From Corynebacterium sp. zg-331 (GTDB lineage Bacteria; Actinomycetota; Actinomycetes; Mycobacteriales; Mycobacteriaceae), in assembly GCF_014267345.1 (NCBI RefSeq), contig NZ_JACMYD010000001.1, positions 62,001 to 126,000 of the forward strand: a DNA stretch of 64,000 bases. The letters run 5' to 3'. Position 1 is the stretch's first letter. Every line of letters begins with the position of its first letter. The notes below the pieces were generated by a model. That model saw only the letters and a list, made by a program, of their open reading frames with translations. It was not told the origin of the DNA and searched no databases. Both the position numbers and the translations under genes were made by a program. This document shows positions 29,074 through 38,264 of the stretch, one piece after another.

Positions 29074-30042
29074 ATGTTCATCTCTGCGAAGTTGTCCTCC
29101 GCGTTTGCCGCCTTTCTTGCCACGGCGGCGTCGATCACCGGCGCTGCCACGGCCCGGGCGGTATCGGAGGAACAAACCCAGTGCCCCGCGGTGACCGTGA
29201 TCGCGGCGCGCGGCTCGGAGCAAAACGAGAATCTGGAACCCACGCGCTATAGCCCGGAGGCTGCCTGGGTCTCCAATGGCTACGAGGAAGAAAACATCCG
29301 GGCGTTCCTGCAATTCTCCGAGCAGCGCTATCGGCAGCGTACCGGCCAATCCCTCATGCGGGACGTGCAGGTGCTTGCCCTGGATGCCTCCGTGTACCCG
29401 GCCGCCCTGCATCTGCCGCGCTTAGCCGAGGTGGGGGAGAACATGACGGCACTGGAAACCCTGCGTCGCCTGGGGCGATTGCTGCAGGAGACCCCGGCGC
29501 ATGAGATCGCTTGGAATGCGGTGCGGGGTTTTAGTGATTCCCTGGTCAGAGGCACCCTGGGCGTGGACGACGTGATTTTTGGCTACGAGGCGGAATCGGG
29601 CTGCCAGCCGCGCTACGTCTTCTTTGGGTATTCCCAGGGTGCGGTGGTGCTCTCCGCGCGGGAGCGGGATATTAATAACGCCACGCGGGGTCGGGTGGCC
29701 GGTACTCTCTACATCGGCAATCCCCTGTTGGCCGGGGGTGATCCCTCGCTGGTGGGCGATCCGAAGATCGGCGTAGGCCTGGTGGGGCTTTCGCCGCTGA
29801 ACTCGCGCACCCTGGCGGCCGTGGATGAGCGGCATCGCTTGAATTATTGCCTGCGCGATGACTTCGTCTGCGATGCCGGGGTTGAATCCGCCGCCAAGGC
29901 CTTCTCCGGGGGCGGTGGCGTCCACGCGCTGTATTTCCTGCGCGCGGCGGATCACCCGGAGCAGGCCACCCCCGCGGAGGCCGCGATGGCGGATTCCTTT
30001 GCCCGGTGGGTGGAGGAATCGCGGGTGGGGCGAGCGGGGTAA
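29074..30042 (+). CDS. secreted cutinase-family serine esterase
   Basis: The 322-residue protein starts with a signal peptide (SSAFAAFLATAASITGAATARA). It has the alpha/beta-hydrolase nucleophile GYSQG near residue 190, and a likely Asp in LRDDFVCD and His in GGGVHALYF. Paired cysteines (QCPAV, SGCQPRY, NYCLRDDFVCD) fit disulfides. Corynebacterial and mycobacterial cutinase-like proteins cleave esters, lipids or cell-wall mycolate material outside the cell. The substrate is unknown here. It precedes another secreted-protein gene by 72 bp. Confidence 0.87.
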   Translation: MFISAKLSSAFAAFLATAASITGAATARAVSEEQTQCPAVTVIAARGSEQNENLEPTRYSPEAAWVSNGYEEENIRAFLQFSEQRYRQRTGQSLMRDVQVLALDASVYPAALHLPRLAEVGENMTALETLRRLGRLLQETPAHEIAWNAVRGFSDSLVRGTLGVDDVIFGYEAESGCQPRYVFFGYSQGAVVLSARERDINNATRGRVAGTLYIGNPLLAGGDPSLVGDPKIGVGLVGLSPLNSRTLAAVDERHRLNYCLRDDFVCDAGVESAAKAFSGGGGVHALYFLRAADHPEQATPAEAAMADSFARWVEESRVGRAG

Positions 30043-30114
30043 AGGTGACCGCTGCCTGTGAGAAAGCGCGGGCTTATGCTGATTTCAGGTGCACAATATA
30101 GAAGGGAATGACCG

Positions 30115-31821
30115 GTGCTTTACGCGCAAAATACTACGACCTCTTTCCGACTCCTTCGGATTCCCGCCGCGGTTGTTTCCTCCCTCGCTTTGCTTCACGC
30201 CGGTGTGGGGGCGGCGCAGGCCGCCCCGCCGGACTCCCCGCAGCCGCAGATTCGGGCCTCGGCCGGCCCCAAGGAATGCGTGCCCTACCTGGGCAACCTC
30301 CTCAAGGGCAACGGGCAGTTTCCCCTGGGCCTCGTCCCGCCGGACTACGGGGCCAGGGGGTATGAGGATCTGCCGGTGAGCGAGCGGCAGCAGGAACTGC
30401 CCCAGCGGGTGGATCTGCGGGACAACACCCAGGGGTTCAACGGGCAGGTGGAGGTCGCGTTGCGCCAGGGCTTGCTCTTCGTGCGCCGCGTGGGTGAGTG
30501 GCAGTGGCGCGATTTGCCCACCCCGGACTGCCTGCGCGGAGAGATCGAGGGGATCTCGCTCAACGATGACGCCCTGGTGGCCCTTGACCGCGAGGGCTGG
30601 ATCTACACCCTGTCCAACCTGCAATCCAGCCCTCAGCGCTGGGGCTGGATTAGGGCCTGGGGCGGGCCGGTGTGGTTGGGCAAGGGCTTGCAGGCACCCA
30701 CCACGCGGCCTGGTCGCTGGTCGCTGAGCCTGATCGGCACGCACACGGATCGGGTGTATGACACCCCGGACGGCAAACAGCAGCCGGTGTCGCTGGCCAA
30801 GGTCACACAGGTGGTGGCGCTGAGCGAGGATGGATCGCGCATGTATTCCCTTGATCCCTGGCTCGCCCGCGATTACTCCTACGAGGTGGGCACGCCATGG
30901 AACTCTCGGTTCCAGGCGGAGGCCATGTCCGCCTCCGGGTCGATGATGTTTATCACCAATAAGTATGGCGATATGTACACCCGGCTCTCGGACTTCGATA
31001 TCAACGGCTCCGATCCCGCGCAATTCCGCTACGTCTGGGGTCAGGACGAGCGCCCACCAGCCGCCGACGCTGCCCGCCATCGCCTCGACGAGACCACGGC
31101 CCCCATCGGCCTGCCCGCCGACGATTGGCGCCATCAGCCGAAGATTCCCGGCCGCATCACCAATCGCCTGTCCATTCACTCCACCGCACCGGGGTCGCAG
31201 AACCGGGAATTGCGGGTGGAGGGGATCAACGCCGAGGGCACCACGGGATTCTGGCGCAAGGAACTGACAGGGCAACACTGGGAGTTTGTGCCCACGTCCG
31301 TGCCTTTGGCGGGAACGGAACTGGAGAACTCTCTCCAGGATCGCAGCGCCGAGACCCTAGCGGACCCCTCGCCCTTTTTCTATCGCGGACAACTTACTCC
31401 CGGCGTGGAGATGAGCGTATCCGAGTTCGCCTACGCCTCGCCCAAGCGGGACGTGACGCTCGCCGTGGGCGAGCGGGATTATCGCTTTATTCTGCACACC
31501 ATCGACGGCCGCCTGGGCACCCCGCTTTCCCTGCGCACCCTCCCGGTGGAGGGGGAATATGGCCCCCGCCCGGCAGGCCTGGCGCAGGCGGTGCCGCGCA
31601 ACTACATGGCGGCCCTGGAGGTGCCGGAGGAGACCCGGGCGGTGGCAAGCGATCACCCCGCCCTGGCGGAGTTCCTTGCCGATTATCTGGCTGGTGAGCG
31701 GTACCACCAGGTGTATCTGAAGGTCACCCCGCAGACCATGGAGGTGTGGAACTCCCCGGTGGATAACGTGGCGCTGCCCGCAATCAGCCAGGTGGCGCGC
31801 CTGGAATCCGTGGCCCCGTGA
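30115..31821 (+). CDS. large secreted protein of unknown function, possibly beta-propeller
   Basis: The 568-residue protein starts at GTG, with AAGGGA 6 nt upstream, and has a signal peptide ending near AGVGAAQA. The mature part shows repeated short beta-type blocks with aromatic and Asp/Gly turns (VALDREGWIYTLSNL, VVALSEDGSRMYSLDP, MSASGSMMFITNKYGDMYT), suggestive of a propeller-like fold. A single Cys pair (KECVPY, PDCLRG) may form a disulfide. I do not recognise a family. Its place between a cutinase-like esterase and nadD suggests a cell-surface role, but this is inference. TATGCT (30075-30080) is a possible -10 box. Confidence 0.75.
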   Translation: MLYAQNTTTSFRLLRIPAAVVSSLALLHAGVGAAQAAPPDSPQPQIRASAGPKECVPYLGNLLKGNGQFPLGLVPPDYGARGYEDLPVSERQQELPQRVDLRDNTQGFNGQVEVALRQGLLFVRRVGEWQWRDLPTPDCLRGEIEGISLNDDALVALDREGWIYTLSNLQSSPQRWGWIRAWGGPVWLGKGLQAPTTRPGRWSLSLIGTHTDRVYDTPDGKQQPVSLAKVTQVVALSEDGSRMYSLDPWLARDYSYEVGTPWNSRFQAEAMSASGSMMFITNKYGDMYTRLSDFDINGSDPAQFRYVWGQDERPPAADAARHRLDETTAPIGLPADDWRHQPKIPGRITNRLSIHSTAPGSQNRELRVEGINAEGTTGFWRKELTGQHWEFVPTSVPLAGTELENSLQDRSAETLADPSPFFYRGQLTPGVEMSVSEFAYASPKRDVTLAVGERDYRFILHTIDGRLGTPLSLRTLPVEGEYGPRPAGLAQAVPRNYMAALEVPEETRAVASDHPALAEFLADYLAGERYHQVYLKVTPQTMEVWNSPVDNVALPAISQVARLESVAP

Positions 31822-31831
31822 GCCCAGGCGG

Positions 31832-31837
31832 TAGAAT
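31832..31837 (+). promoter_or_regulatory. -10 box of leaderless nadD transcript
   Basis: TAGAAT lies 9 nt before the nadD ATG, just after the stop of the secreted-protein gene. Confidence 0.4.
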
Positions 31838-31846
31838 TCCGGGGTC

Positions 31847-32458
31847 ATGACCAACCCTAAGGAGAATCCGGCGCGCGTGGGCGTGATGGGCGGGACCTTC
31901 GATCCTATCCACCACGGTCACCTGGCGGCGGCGAGTGAGGCCGCCGATCAATGCGGGCTGGATGCGGTGATCTTCGTGCCCACCGGCAGGCCCTGGCAAA
32001 AGGCGGATCGGGAGGTCTCTGCGGCGGAGGATCGGTACCTGATGACGGCCCTGGCCACCGCCGCGGACGAGCGCTTTTCCGTGAGCAGAATCGATATCGA
32101 GCGCGCCGGGGCCACCTACACCATTGACACCCTGCGGGATGTACGTGCCCAATTCCCGAGGTCGGAATTGTTCTTTATCACCGGGGCGGACGCCCTCTCC
32201 GGTCTTACCTCGTGGCGGGAATGGGAAAAGGCGGTGTCCCTCGCGCGGTTTATCGGGGTGACGCGGCCGGGTTATGACGCCGATGCCAGCGTTCTTCCCC
32301 ACGAATATCGCGAGCGTATCACCCTCGTGCGGGGCCCGGGGCTAGATATTTCCTCCACGCAGTGCCGCCGTCGTTGTCGGCAGGGACGGCCCATTCGGTA
32401 CCTGGTGCCCGAGGCGGTGGCCCGGTACATCGAGCACAACGGGTTGTATGTGGGCTGA
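31847..32458 (+). CDS. nadD: nicotinate-nucleotide adenylyltransferase
   Basis: NadD joins ATP and nicotinate mononucleotide to make deamido-NAD. The 203-residue protein has the nucleotidyltransferase motifs [12 protein letters not shown] and, near the C-terminus, [13 protein letters not shown], the variant of the usual ISST(x)xR. It heads the conserved nadD-rsfS-gpgP cluster. Confidence 0.96.
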   Translation: MTNPKENPARVGVMGGTFDPIHHGHLAAASEAADQCGLDAVIFVPTGRPWQKADREVSAAEDRYLMTALATAADERFSVSRIDIERAGATYTIDTLRDVRAQFPRSELFFITGADALSGLTSWREWEKAVSLARFIGVTRPGYDADASVLPHEYRERITLVRGPGLDISSTQCRRRCRQGRPIRYLVPEAVARYIEHNGLYVG

Positions 32459-32578
32459 GGCATCGGCTTGCTGGCGGTGGGCGGTCCCGCGGTGTTGGCC
32501 GCATTGGCCTGTGACCTGCATGGCGTGGAATGATAGGGCCAGTATGTATCCCCTTGCTACGAGCAGCGAAGGACTTGC

Positions 32579-33046
32579 GTGACTGTATCTGAACAATCCC
32601 GCCACCTGGCCGGCATCGCGGCCCGGGCCGCGGACGAGAAGCAGGCCAGCGATATTGCGGTTATCGACGTCTCCGACGTGATGGCGATCAGCGACGTCTT
32701 TGTCATCGCCTCGGCCGATAACGAGCGCCAGGTGCGTTCCATCGTCGAGGAGATCGAGGACGCGCTGACTAAGGAGGACCGCGAACCGCTGCGCCGCGAG
32801 GGCCACCGGGAAAATCGCTGGGTTCTGCTGGATTACGGCTCCCTGGTGATCCACGTGCAGCGCGCCCCGGAGCGCGAGTTCTACGGCCTGGATCGCCTCT
32901 ACCGCGATTGCCCGCTGATCGAGATCGAGGGCATCGAGACCCCGCAGCGTCCCGGGCAGTGGGCCGAGGAAGTGGATCTGCGCCAGGTGGAATCCCTCGA
33001 GGACATCCCGCTGGCCGCCCAGGCCCCCGGCGAGGACGATTACTGA
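32579..33046 (+). CDS. rsfS: ribosomal silencing factor RsfS
   Basis: RsfS binds L14 and blocks joining of ribosomal subunits in slow growth. The 155-residue protein has the Iojap fold (KQASDIAVIDVSDVMAISDV, VIASADNERQVRSI, REGHRENRWVLLDYG, VIHVQRAPEREFYGLDRLY). The C-terminal 35 residues are an acidic extension. It starts at GTG with GAAGGA upstream. Confidence 0.95.
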   Translation: MTVSEQSRHLAGIAARAADEKQASDIAVIDVSDVMAISDVFVIASADNERQVRSIVEEIEDALTKEDREPLRREGHRENRWVLLDYGSLVIHVQRAPEREFYGLDRLYRDCPLIEIEGIETPQRPGQWAEEVDLRQVESLEDIPLAAQAPGEDDY

Positions 33047-33053
33047 GCCGCCC

Positions 33054-33737
33054 ATGACGCGCCGCCTTATCCTCGCCCGGCACGGGCAGACGCTCTACAA
33101 CGCCACCCAGCGCATGCAGGGCCAACTCGATACCGCGCTCTCCCCGGAGGGCGAGGCTCAGGCGAGTGAGGCCGCGCGCCTGCTGGTGGGGCGCGGCATC
33201 GCCCGCATCGTGGCCTCCGATCTGGAACGCGCCGCCCGCACCGCGCGGATCATCGCCGAGGAACTGGGTCTGCCCGTGACCACGGACCCGCGCCTGCGCG
33301 AGACGCACCTGGGCCGGTGGCAGGGCAAAACGCACCGGGAGGTCGATGCCGCCCACCCCGGTGCCCGCGCGGCCTGGCGCCACGACGCCTCCTGGGCGCC
33401 GCCCGGCGGCGAGTCCCGCCTGGAGGTGGCGCGTCGGGCGCGTCCCGTGATCGAGGAACTCATGGCGCGGTATGCGCAGTGGGACGATGCCGCCGTGCTC
33501 GTCGTCGCCCACGGCGGCACCATCGCCGCGCTGACTGGTTCGCTGCTGGACCTGAACGCGGAGCAATACCCGCTGCTCTCGGGCCTGAATAACGCCCACT
33601 GGGCGCAATTGACGGCCCGCCCGCGCTTTATCCCCGGCGGCACCGATGCCCTCGATCCCGGTGTGCTGCCGCGTCGTGAGGACGCCACGGTCGCCCAGGC
33701 GCAGTGGTACCTCGACGCCTGGAACATGGGGGCGTAA
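33054..33737 (+). CDS. gpgP: histidine phosphatase, probable glucosyl-3-phosphoglycerate phosphatase
   Basis: The 227-residue protein belongs to the histidine phosphatase superfamily: the phospho-accepting histidine in LARHGQTLYN, RETHLGRWQGK, and the second histidine in VVAHGGTIAAL. Its place right after nadD-rsfS matches mycobacterial GpgP, which dephosphorylates glucosyl-3-phosphoglycerate for methylglucose lipopolysaccharide. Whether corynebacteria use it in this way is not certain. Plain phosphoglycerate-mutase-like annotation is the alternative. It starts 8 nt after rsfS. Confidence 0.82.
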   Translation: MTRRLILARHGQTLYNATQRMQGQLDTALSPEGEAQASEAARLLVGRGIARIVASDLERAARTARIIAEELGLPVTTDPRLRETHLGRWQGKTHREVDAAHPGARAAWRHDASWAPPGGESRLEVARRARPVIEELMARYAQWDDAAVLVVAHGGTIAALTGSLLDLNAEQYPLLSGLNNAHWAQLTARPRFIPGGTDALDPGVLPRREDATVAQAQWYLDAWNMGA

Positions 33738-33744
33738 GAAGGCC

Positions 33745-34512
33745 GTGGCGGTACGCATCGTGGTGGACTCCACCGCAGGCCTGCCCGAACACCTAGCGAG
33801 GGAACACGGTATCGAGGTAGCGCCCATGCACCTTATGGGGGCTGGTACCGCGGGCTTGAGCGCGCTGGAGCTGTGCGCCTGCTACGCCCGCCAGCTGGAA
33901 CGCGGCGGCGATGCCGGGGTGGTGGCCCTCCACGCGCCCAAGGAGCTATCCTCCACGTGGTCCTCGGCGGTGGCGGCCGCGGCGCTGTTCCCCGAGCTGG
34001 TGCGCGTGGTCGATACCGGCACGGTGGGCATGGGGCTGGGCGCCGCCGCCGTGGCGGCCGCCCGCGCCGCCGGTCGAGGCGCGGGGCTGGCGGAGTGTTC
34101 CACGGCGGCGGTGGAGGTCTTGGAGGGACAGTCCACCTTTTTGTACGTGCATCGGCTCGACGAGCTGCGCCGTTCGGGCCGGGTTTCGGTGGGCACGATG
34201 ATGCTCTCCACGGCCCTGGCCACCAAGCCCATCCTGCGCATCGAGGAGGGAAGCGTGGGGCTGGCGGTGAAGTCGCGCACCCAATCGCGCGCCTTCGAGC
34301 GGCTCTGCGCCCTGGTCACGGAGGCCGCCCGAGGTCGCCCGGTCACCGTCTACCTTCAGGAACACGAGGCCGGGGAGGCCGCCCGGAAGCTGGCGGACCT
34401 GCTGCGCGAGGCGCTGCCGGAAGGCTCGACGGTGTACACCCATCCCCTGGCGGAGGTACTGGCGGCGCACGCGGGGCCGGGGGCCATCGCGGTCTCGGTT
34501 GTGCATAACTAG
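33745..34512 (+). CDS. DegV-family fatty-acid-binding protein
   Basis: DegV/FakB proteins bind a fatty acid for phosphorylation by FakA. The 255-residue protein has the family start RIVVDSTAGLPEHLA, the middle ELSSTWSSAVAAAAL and VDTGTVGMGLGAA, and RLDELRRSGRVSVGTMML, which lines the lipid pocket. GTG at 33745 follows AAGAAGG and starts 8 nt after the phosphatase. No FakA-like kinase gene is seen in the window. Mycobacteria have the same gene in this cluster. Confidence 0.88.
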   Translation: MAVRIVVDSTAGLPEHLAREHGIEVAPMHLMGAGTAGLSALELCACYARQLERGGDAGVVALHAPKELSSTWSSAVAAAALFPELVRVVDTGTVGMGLGAAAVAAARAAGRGAGLAECSTAAVEVLEGQSTFLYVHRLDELRRSGRVSVGTMMLSTALATKPILRIEEGSVGLAVKSRTQSRAFERLCALVTEAARGRPVTVYLQEHEAGEAARKLADLLREALPEGSTVYTHPLAEVLAAHAGPGAIAVSVVHN

Positions 34513-34576
34513 GGTTATCCACAATTGGGTTGCGCCCGGGCTCTTTTGCGGCTGTGGCCCGCTTAGCCTGTGCCCT

Positions 34577-35257
34577 ATGCAGGCGGATACGGCACTTCAC
34601 AGGCTCAAGGATCTCCTTCGTCCCACCGGGGAGGAGGAGCTCATGCGGGTGGATTACCCCGATGCGCGCCGGTGGCAGATCACCCCGCGTCAGGGGGTCG
34701 CGGTGGCCTGTGCGGCGGCGCTTCTCCTGGCGGCGTGGTGGCTGTGGCCCCGGGATCACCTCACCGGGGTGGAACCGGAGCTGCTGGTTGCGGCCTCGAC
34801 GTCCTCGCTGGCGGAGCCCAGCGCCGAGGCCGCCCCGGAGACCGAGGCACAGGTCGTGGTGGCGGTGGTGGGCGCGGTAGAATATCCCGGCCTGGTGCGC
34901 CTGCCCACCTCCGCGCGCGTCTCCGACGCCCTTGCCCAGGCGATTCCCCGGGGCGAGGCGGATACCCTCGCCCTCAACATCGCCCGCCCGCTGACTGACG
35001 GCGAGCAGATCTATGTGCCGGTGGTGGGGGAGGCGCCGCCGGCCCCCGCGGAGGCGGGTGAACCGGGGAAAATCTCGCTCAGCAGGGCTAGCCTGGAGGA
35101 ACTGATGACGCTCGGTGGCGTGGGGAGGGTCACCGCGCAGGCGATCGTGGACTACCGGGAGCAACACGGGGGATTTAGCGACGTAGCCCAGTTGCAGGAG
35201 GTGCGCGGGATCGGCCCGGCCAAGTACGAGGCGATCCGGGAAGAGGTAGTCCCGTGA
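34577..35257 (+). CDS. comEA: ComEA-like DNA-binding protein
   Basis: The 226-residue protein has a short cytosolic start, one membrane segment (GVAVACAAALLLAAWWLW, about residues 37-54), a linker, a SLBB-type domain (VVGAVEYPGLVRLPTSARV) and a C-terminal helix-hairpin-helix DNA-binding domain (LGGVGRVTAQAIVDYR, VRGIGPAKYEAI). In competent bacteria ComEA binds incoming DNA outside the membrane. It is coupled to comEC by a GTGA overlap. Confidence 0.92.
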   Translation: MQADTALHRLKDLLRPTGEEELMRVDYPDARRWQITPRQGVAVACAAALLLAAWWLWPRDHLTGVEPELLVAASTSSLAEPSAEAAPETEAQVVVAVVGAVEYPGLVRLPTSARVSDALAQAIPRGEADTLALNIARPLTDGEQIYVPVVGEAPPAPAEAGEPGKISLSRASLEELMTLGGVGRVTAQAIVDYREQHGGFSDVAQLQEVRGIGPAKYEAIREEVVP

Positions 35258-36903
35258 GGGAATTGCGCCTCGTCCCGGCCGCGGCGGTGGTGTGGGCGGT
35301 GACCCTGGCGGTGGTGTTCTCCTGCGAGCCGGTGGCCTGGGGACTCGTGGGGGTCGCCGTGGCGGTGGCGTGGGCCCGACGCGCGACGGGCCAGGTCCTC
35401 GTGCTGGGCGCCCTGGGCTCGGCGGCGTGCCTGCTTGCGAGGCGGCGATACCATCGCGCCCTGGCGGAGCTACCGGAATCGATCTGGGCCACGGTGGCGG
35501 GTGAGCCACGGCCCGTGGGCGGGCGGCGGTGGCTACTGCCGGTGCGGGTGGAAGACTACCCGGCCCCGGTACCGCTCTTCGTAGACTCGGAGTCACCGAT
35601 GACCTTGCCCCGGGGTACCCCTATAGCGGCCCGCGTGCAGTGGAACCCCAGCGAGCAGGCGGGCCTGGGACAGTGGACGGGTACGGTGCGGGAATGGCAG
35701 GCGGGCCGCCCGCAGGGCCTCGACGGGTGGGTTGCGCACGTGCACGAGCGCTTCGTGGCGGTGGTACAGGAGCAGGTGGGGGAGGCCAGCCAGGGGCTCA
35801 TCCCCGGCATGGTGTTGGGCAACACCACCACCCAGGGAGAGGCCGAGCGGGAACTCTACATCGCCACCGGGCTGTCCCACCTTTCCGCGGTCAGCGGGGC
35901 GAACGTTACCATCGTGGCCACCTGCGCCTTTCTCCTATGCCGCCTATGCGCCCTCGGGCCCCGGGTGCAGGTGTGCGCCGCGGCCTCGGCGGTGGTGACG
36001 TTCTTCCTCCTCGTCGGCCCGGAACCCTCCGTGCTGCGGGCCACCCTCACCGGCCTGGTGGGGCTGCTTGCGGTGGCGCACTCCGCCACCTTCCCACCCC
36101 TGCACGGCCTGAGCGTGGCCGTGCTTGCGTTGCTGCTCTATGATTCCTCCCTGGCCACCCAGTGGGGATTCGCGCTCTCCGTGGCGGCCACGGCCGGGAT
36201 CGTCGTGGCTTATCCGCTGCTGTATCGCTGGCTGGCCCGGGCACGCCTGCCTGACGTCGTGGTGCGTGCCCTGGCGGTGGCCGTGGCGGCGGATCTTGCC
36301 ACCGCCCCGCTGGTGGCGGCCATGAGCGGTCGAATCTCGGTGGTTTCGGTGCTGGCAAATGTGATGGTCGGCCCGGCGGTGGCCCCGATCACCGTGGTAG
36401 GTCTGCTGGCGGTGGTATTCGTGCTCCTCCCCGGCCCCGGAGAGGAGGTGGCCTTGTGGCTCATCGAGCCCTGCTCGTGGTGGATACACCACGTGGCGCA
36501 GCGCTGCGCCACCCTGCCCCTTGCCACGGTCGAGGCCACCCCTGCCCGGGTGGTGGTGGCCTATGCCTGGATCGCCTACCTGGTGGCGCTGGGACACGGG
36601 CGGAAGGTGGCCGCGGCGCTGTGCGTGCTGCTCGCCCTCGCGGCGTGGTCAGGGCGGACCGCCCCGGAAGAAGACCTTGATGGGTTGCGGGTGGCGGTGG
36701 TGGAGACGGCGCAGGAGGCCGCCGCCTTGAGCGCCCAAGACGGGCCGCGACCCCAGGTGATCGTGGTGCGCGAGTCCCGGGGTAGTCCGGCCGCCTACCC
36801 CAGCCGGACGGTGGAGGGGATCCCGGTGCTTTTCCCGCAGCGCGACGGGCCGGTGACACTGCACCGGGACGGCACCCAGCACGCCGCAGACGGCCGTTTT
36901 TGA
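35254..36903 (+). CDS. comEC: ComEC/Rec2 DNA-uptake membrane protein, short form
   Basis: The 549-residue polytopic membrane protein carries the competence domain with GLSHLSAVSGANVTIVATCA, and many hydrophobic segments from residue 5 onward. The region after about residue 470 is short and no metallo-beta-lactamase HXHXDH motif is visible. The C-terminal nuclease-like domain of classic ComEC is therefore absent. The channel part alone is common in corynebacteria. The GTG start overlaps the comEA stop. Confidence 0.92.
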   Translation: MRELRLVPAAAVVWAVTLAVVFSCEPVAWGLVGVAVAVAWARRATGQVLVLGALGSAACLLARRRYHRALAELPESIWATVAGEPRPVGGRRWLLPVRVEDYPAPVPLFVDSESPMTLPRGTPIAARVQWNPSEQAGLGQWTGTVREWQAGRPQGLDGWVAHVHERFVAVVQEQVGEASQGLIPGMVLGNTTTQGEAERELYIATGLSHLSAVSGANVTIVATCAFLLCRLCALGPRVQVCAAASAVVTFFLLVGPEPSVLRATLTGLVGLLAVAHSATFPPLHGLSVAVLALLLYDSSLATQWGFALSVAATAGIVVAYPLLYRWLARARLPDVVVRALAVAVAADLATAPLVAAMSGRISVVSVLANVMVGPAVAPITVVGLLAVVFVLLPGPGEEVALWLIEPCSWWIHHVAQRCATLPLATVEATPARVVVAYAWIAYLVALGHGRKVAAALCVLLALAAWSGRTAPEEDLDGLRVAVVETAQEAAALSAQDGPRPQVIVVRESRGSPAAYPSRTVEGIPVLFPQRDGPVTLHRDGTQHAADGRF

Positions 36904-36922
36904 CTGTGCCATGATGGTCTTC

Positions 36923-37867
36923 ATGGAATCCCAGGTGCACCTCATCGTCGGCACGGAATCGTTCCTCGCGGAGCGCCACCGCGAGGCCATCATCGGTCAG
37001 ATCCGGGGCGACCGTCCGGAGGTCACCGTGACCTCGATGAACGCGGGGGAGCTGACGGCCTCGGAGGTATTAGAGGTGCTCTCGCCCTCGTTGTTCGGGG
37101 AGGATCGGGTGGCGGTGATCAAAAATACCGACACCGCGGGCAAGGAACCCGCCGAACTCCTCCTCCAGGCCGCCGTGGATCCGGGGCCGGGCATCTACCT
37201 CATCGTGGAGCACTCCGGCGGCGGGCGAACCAAGGCCCTGGTGCCTAAGCTGCAAAAAATCGCCACCGTGCACCGCGCCGAGGAGGTCAAGCAGCGCGAG
37301 CTCCCCGGATGGCTCACCCAGGAGTTCCGCTCGCACGGGGTGCGCGTTACCCCCGATGTGGTGCACGCCCTGCTGGAAGGGGTGGGATCCGACCTGCGGG
37401 AATTAGCCTCGGCGGTCGGTCAATTGGTGGCGGACGCGCAGGGGGACATCACGGTGGCCACTGTGCGCGCCTATTACTCCGGGGTGGCGGAGGTCTCGGC
37501 CTTCGACATCGCGGACTGGGTGGTGACCGGGCAGAGCGCCCGCGCGGTGGCCGCCACCCGCAGGGCCCTGCAACTGGGCATGAGCCCCGTGGTGATCGCC
37601 GCGGCCTTAAGCTCCAAGGTGGGCATGATCGCCCGGCTGTATTCCACCACCGGACGGGTGGACTCCCGCAGCCTGGCCGGTAAGCTGGGCGCGCACCCCT
37701 TTGTGATCGAAAAGACCGCCAAGGTGGCGCGGCGCTGGTCAGGCGATGCGGTCAGCAGAGCCGTGATCCTCATGGCGGATCTGGATGCGGCGGTCAAGGG
37801 CCAGGGCGGGGATCCGCTCTTCGCCGTCGAATCGGCGGTGCACCGAGTGGCGCGCCTAGCTGGTTAA
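36923..37867 (+). CDS. holA: DNA polymerase III subunit delta
   Basis: HolA is the clamp-loader subunit that opens the sliding clamp. From MESQVHLIVGTE the protein has 314 residues. Matches include LFGEDRVAVIKNTD, LPGWLTQEFRSHGV, SDLRELASAVGQLVADA, SAFDIADWVVTGQ and PLFAVESAVHRVARL. Two ATGs at 36911 and 36914 would add four residues or fewer, so the exact start is open. It follows comEA-comEC as in other actinobacteria. Confidence 0.93.
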   Translation: MESQVHLIVGTESFLAERHREAIIGQIRGDRPEVTVTSMNAGELTASEVLEVLSPSLFGEDRVAVIKNTDTAGKEPAELLLQAAVDPGPGIYLIVEHSGGGRTKALVPKLQKIATVHRAEEVKQRELPGWLTQEFRSHGVRVTPDVVHALLEGVGSDLRELASAVGQLVADAQGDITVATVRAYYSGVAEVSAFDIADWVVTGQSARAVAATRRALQLGMSPVVIAAALSSKVGMIARLYSTTGRVDSRSLAGKLGAHPFVIEKTAKVARRWSGDAVSRAVILMADLDAAVKGQGGDPLFAVESAVHRVARLAG

Positions 37868-37870
37868 ACT
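37865..37870 (+). promoter_or_regulatory. -10 box of leaderless ankyrin gene
   Basis: TAAACT overlaps the holA stop codon and lies 7 nt before the ATG at 37878. Confidence 0.4.
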
Positions 37871-37877
37871 ACACACC

Positions 37878-38264
37878 ATGACTTCTCCGGATCTACCTCA
37901 AGACGTACAGGAATTGGCCACCCGGCTTTTTGAGATGGCCCGCCGGGGCGACCAGCAGTTGGTGGACTACGTTGATCATGGCGTAGCGGTGGACATGGTC
38001 AATCACGAGGGCAATAGCTTCCTCATGCTCGCCGCCTACGCCGGGCACGCCGACCTGGTCGCGGCGCTCGTCGAGCGCGGGGCGGACGTCAATAAGCTCA
38101 ACGATCGCGGCCAATCCCCCCTGGCCGGGGCGATTTTTAAGAAGGAGGACGCGGTGGCGGAGGTGCTCATTGCGGCCCACGCCGACCCGCACCGGGGCCA
38201 ACCCACGGCGGTGGAGACCGCCCGAATGTTTGGCCGGGAGGATCTGCTGGAACGCCTGCGATGA
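37878..38264 (+). CDS. ankyrin-repeat protein
   Basis: The 128-residue soluble protein has about three ankyrin repeats: GNSFLMLAAYAGHADLVAAL, GADVNKLNDRGQSPLAGAIF and the last, weaker one ending GREDLLERL. Ankyrin repeats bind other proteins; the partner is unknown. Its stop overlaps the ATG of the LysE/RhtB exporter gene, so the two are made together. A link in function is inference. Confidence 0.85.
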   Translation: MTSPDLPQDVQELATRLFEMARRGDQQLVDYVDHGVAVDMVNHEGNSFLMLAAYAGHADLVAALVERGADVNKLNDRGQSPLAGAIFKKEDAVAEVLIAAHADPHRGQPTAVETARMFGREDLLERLR

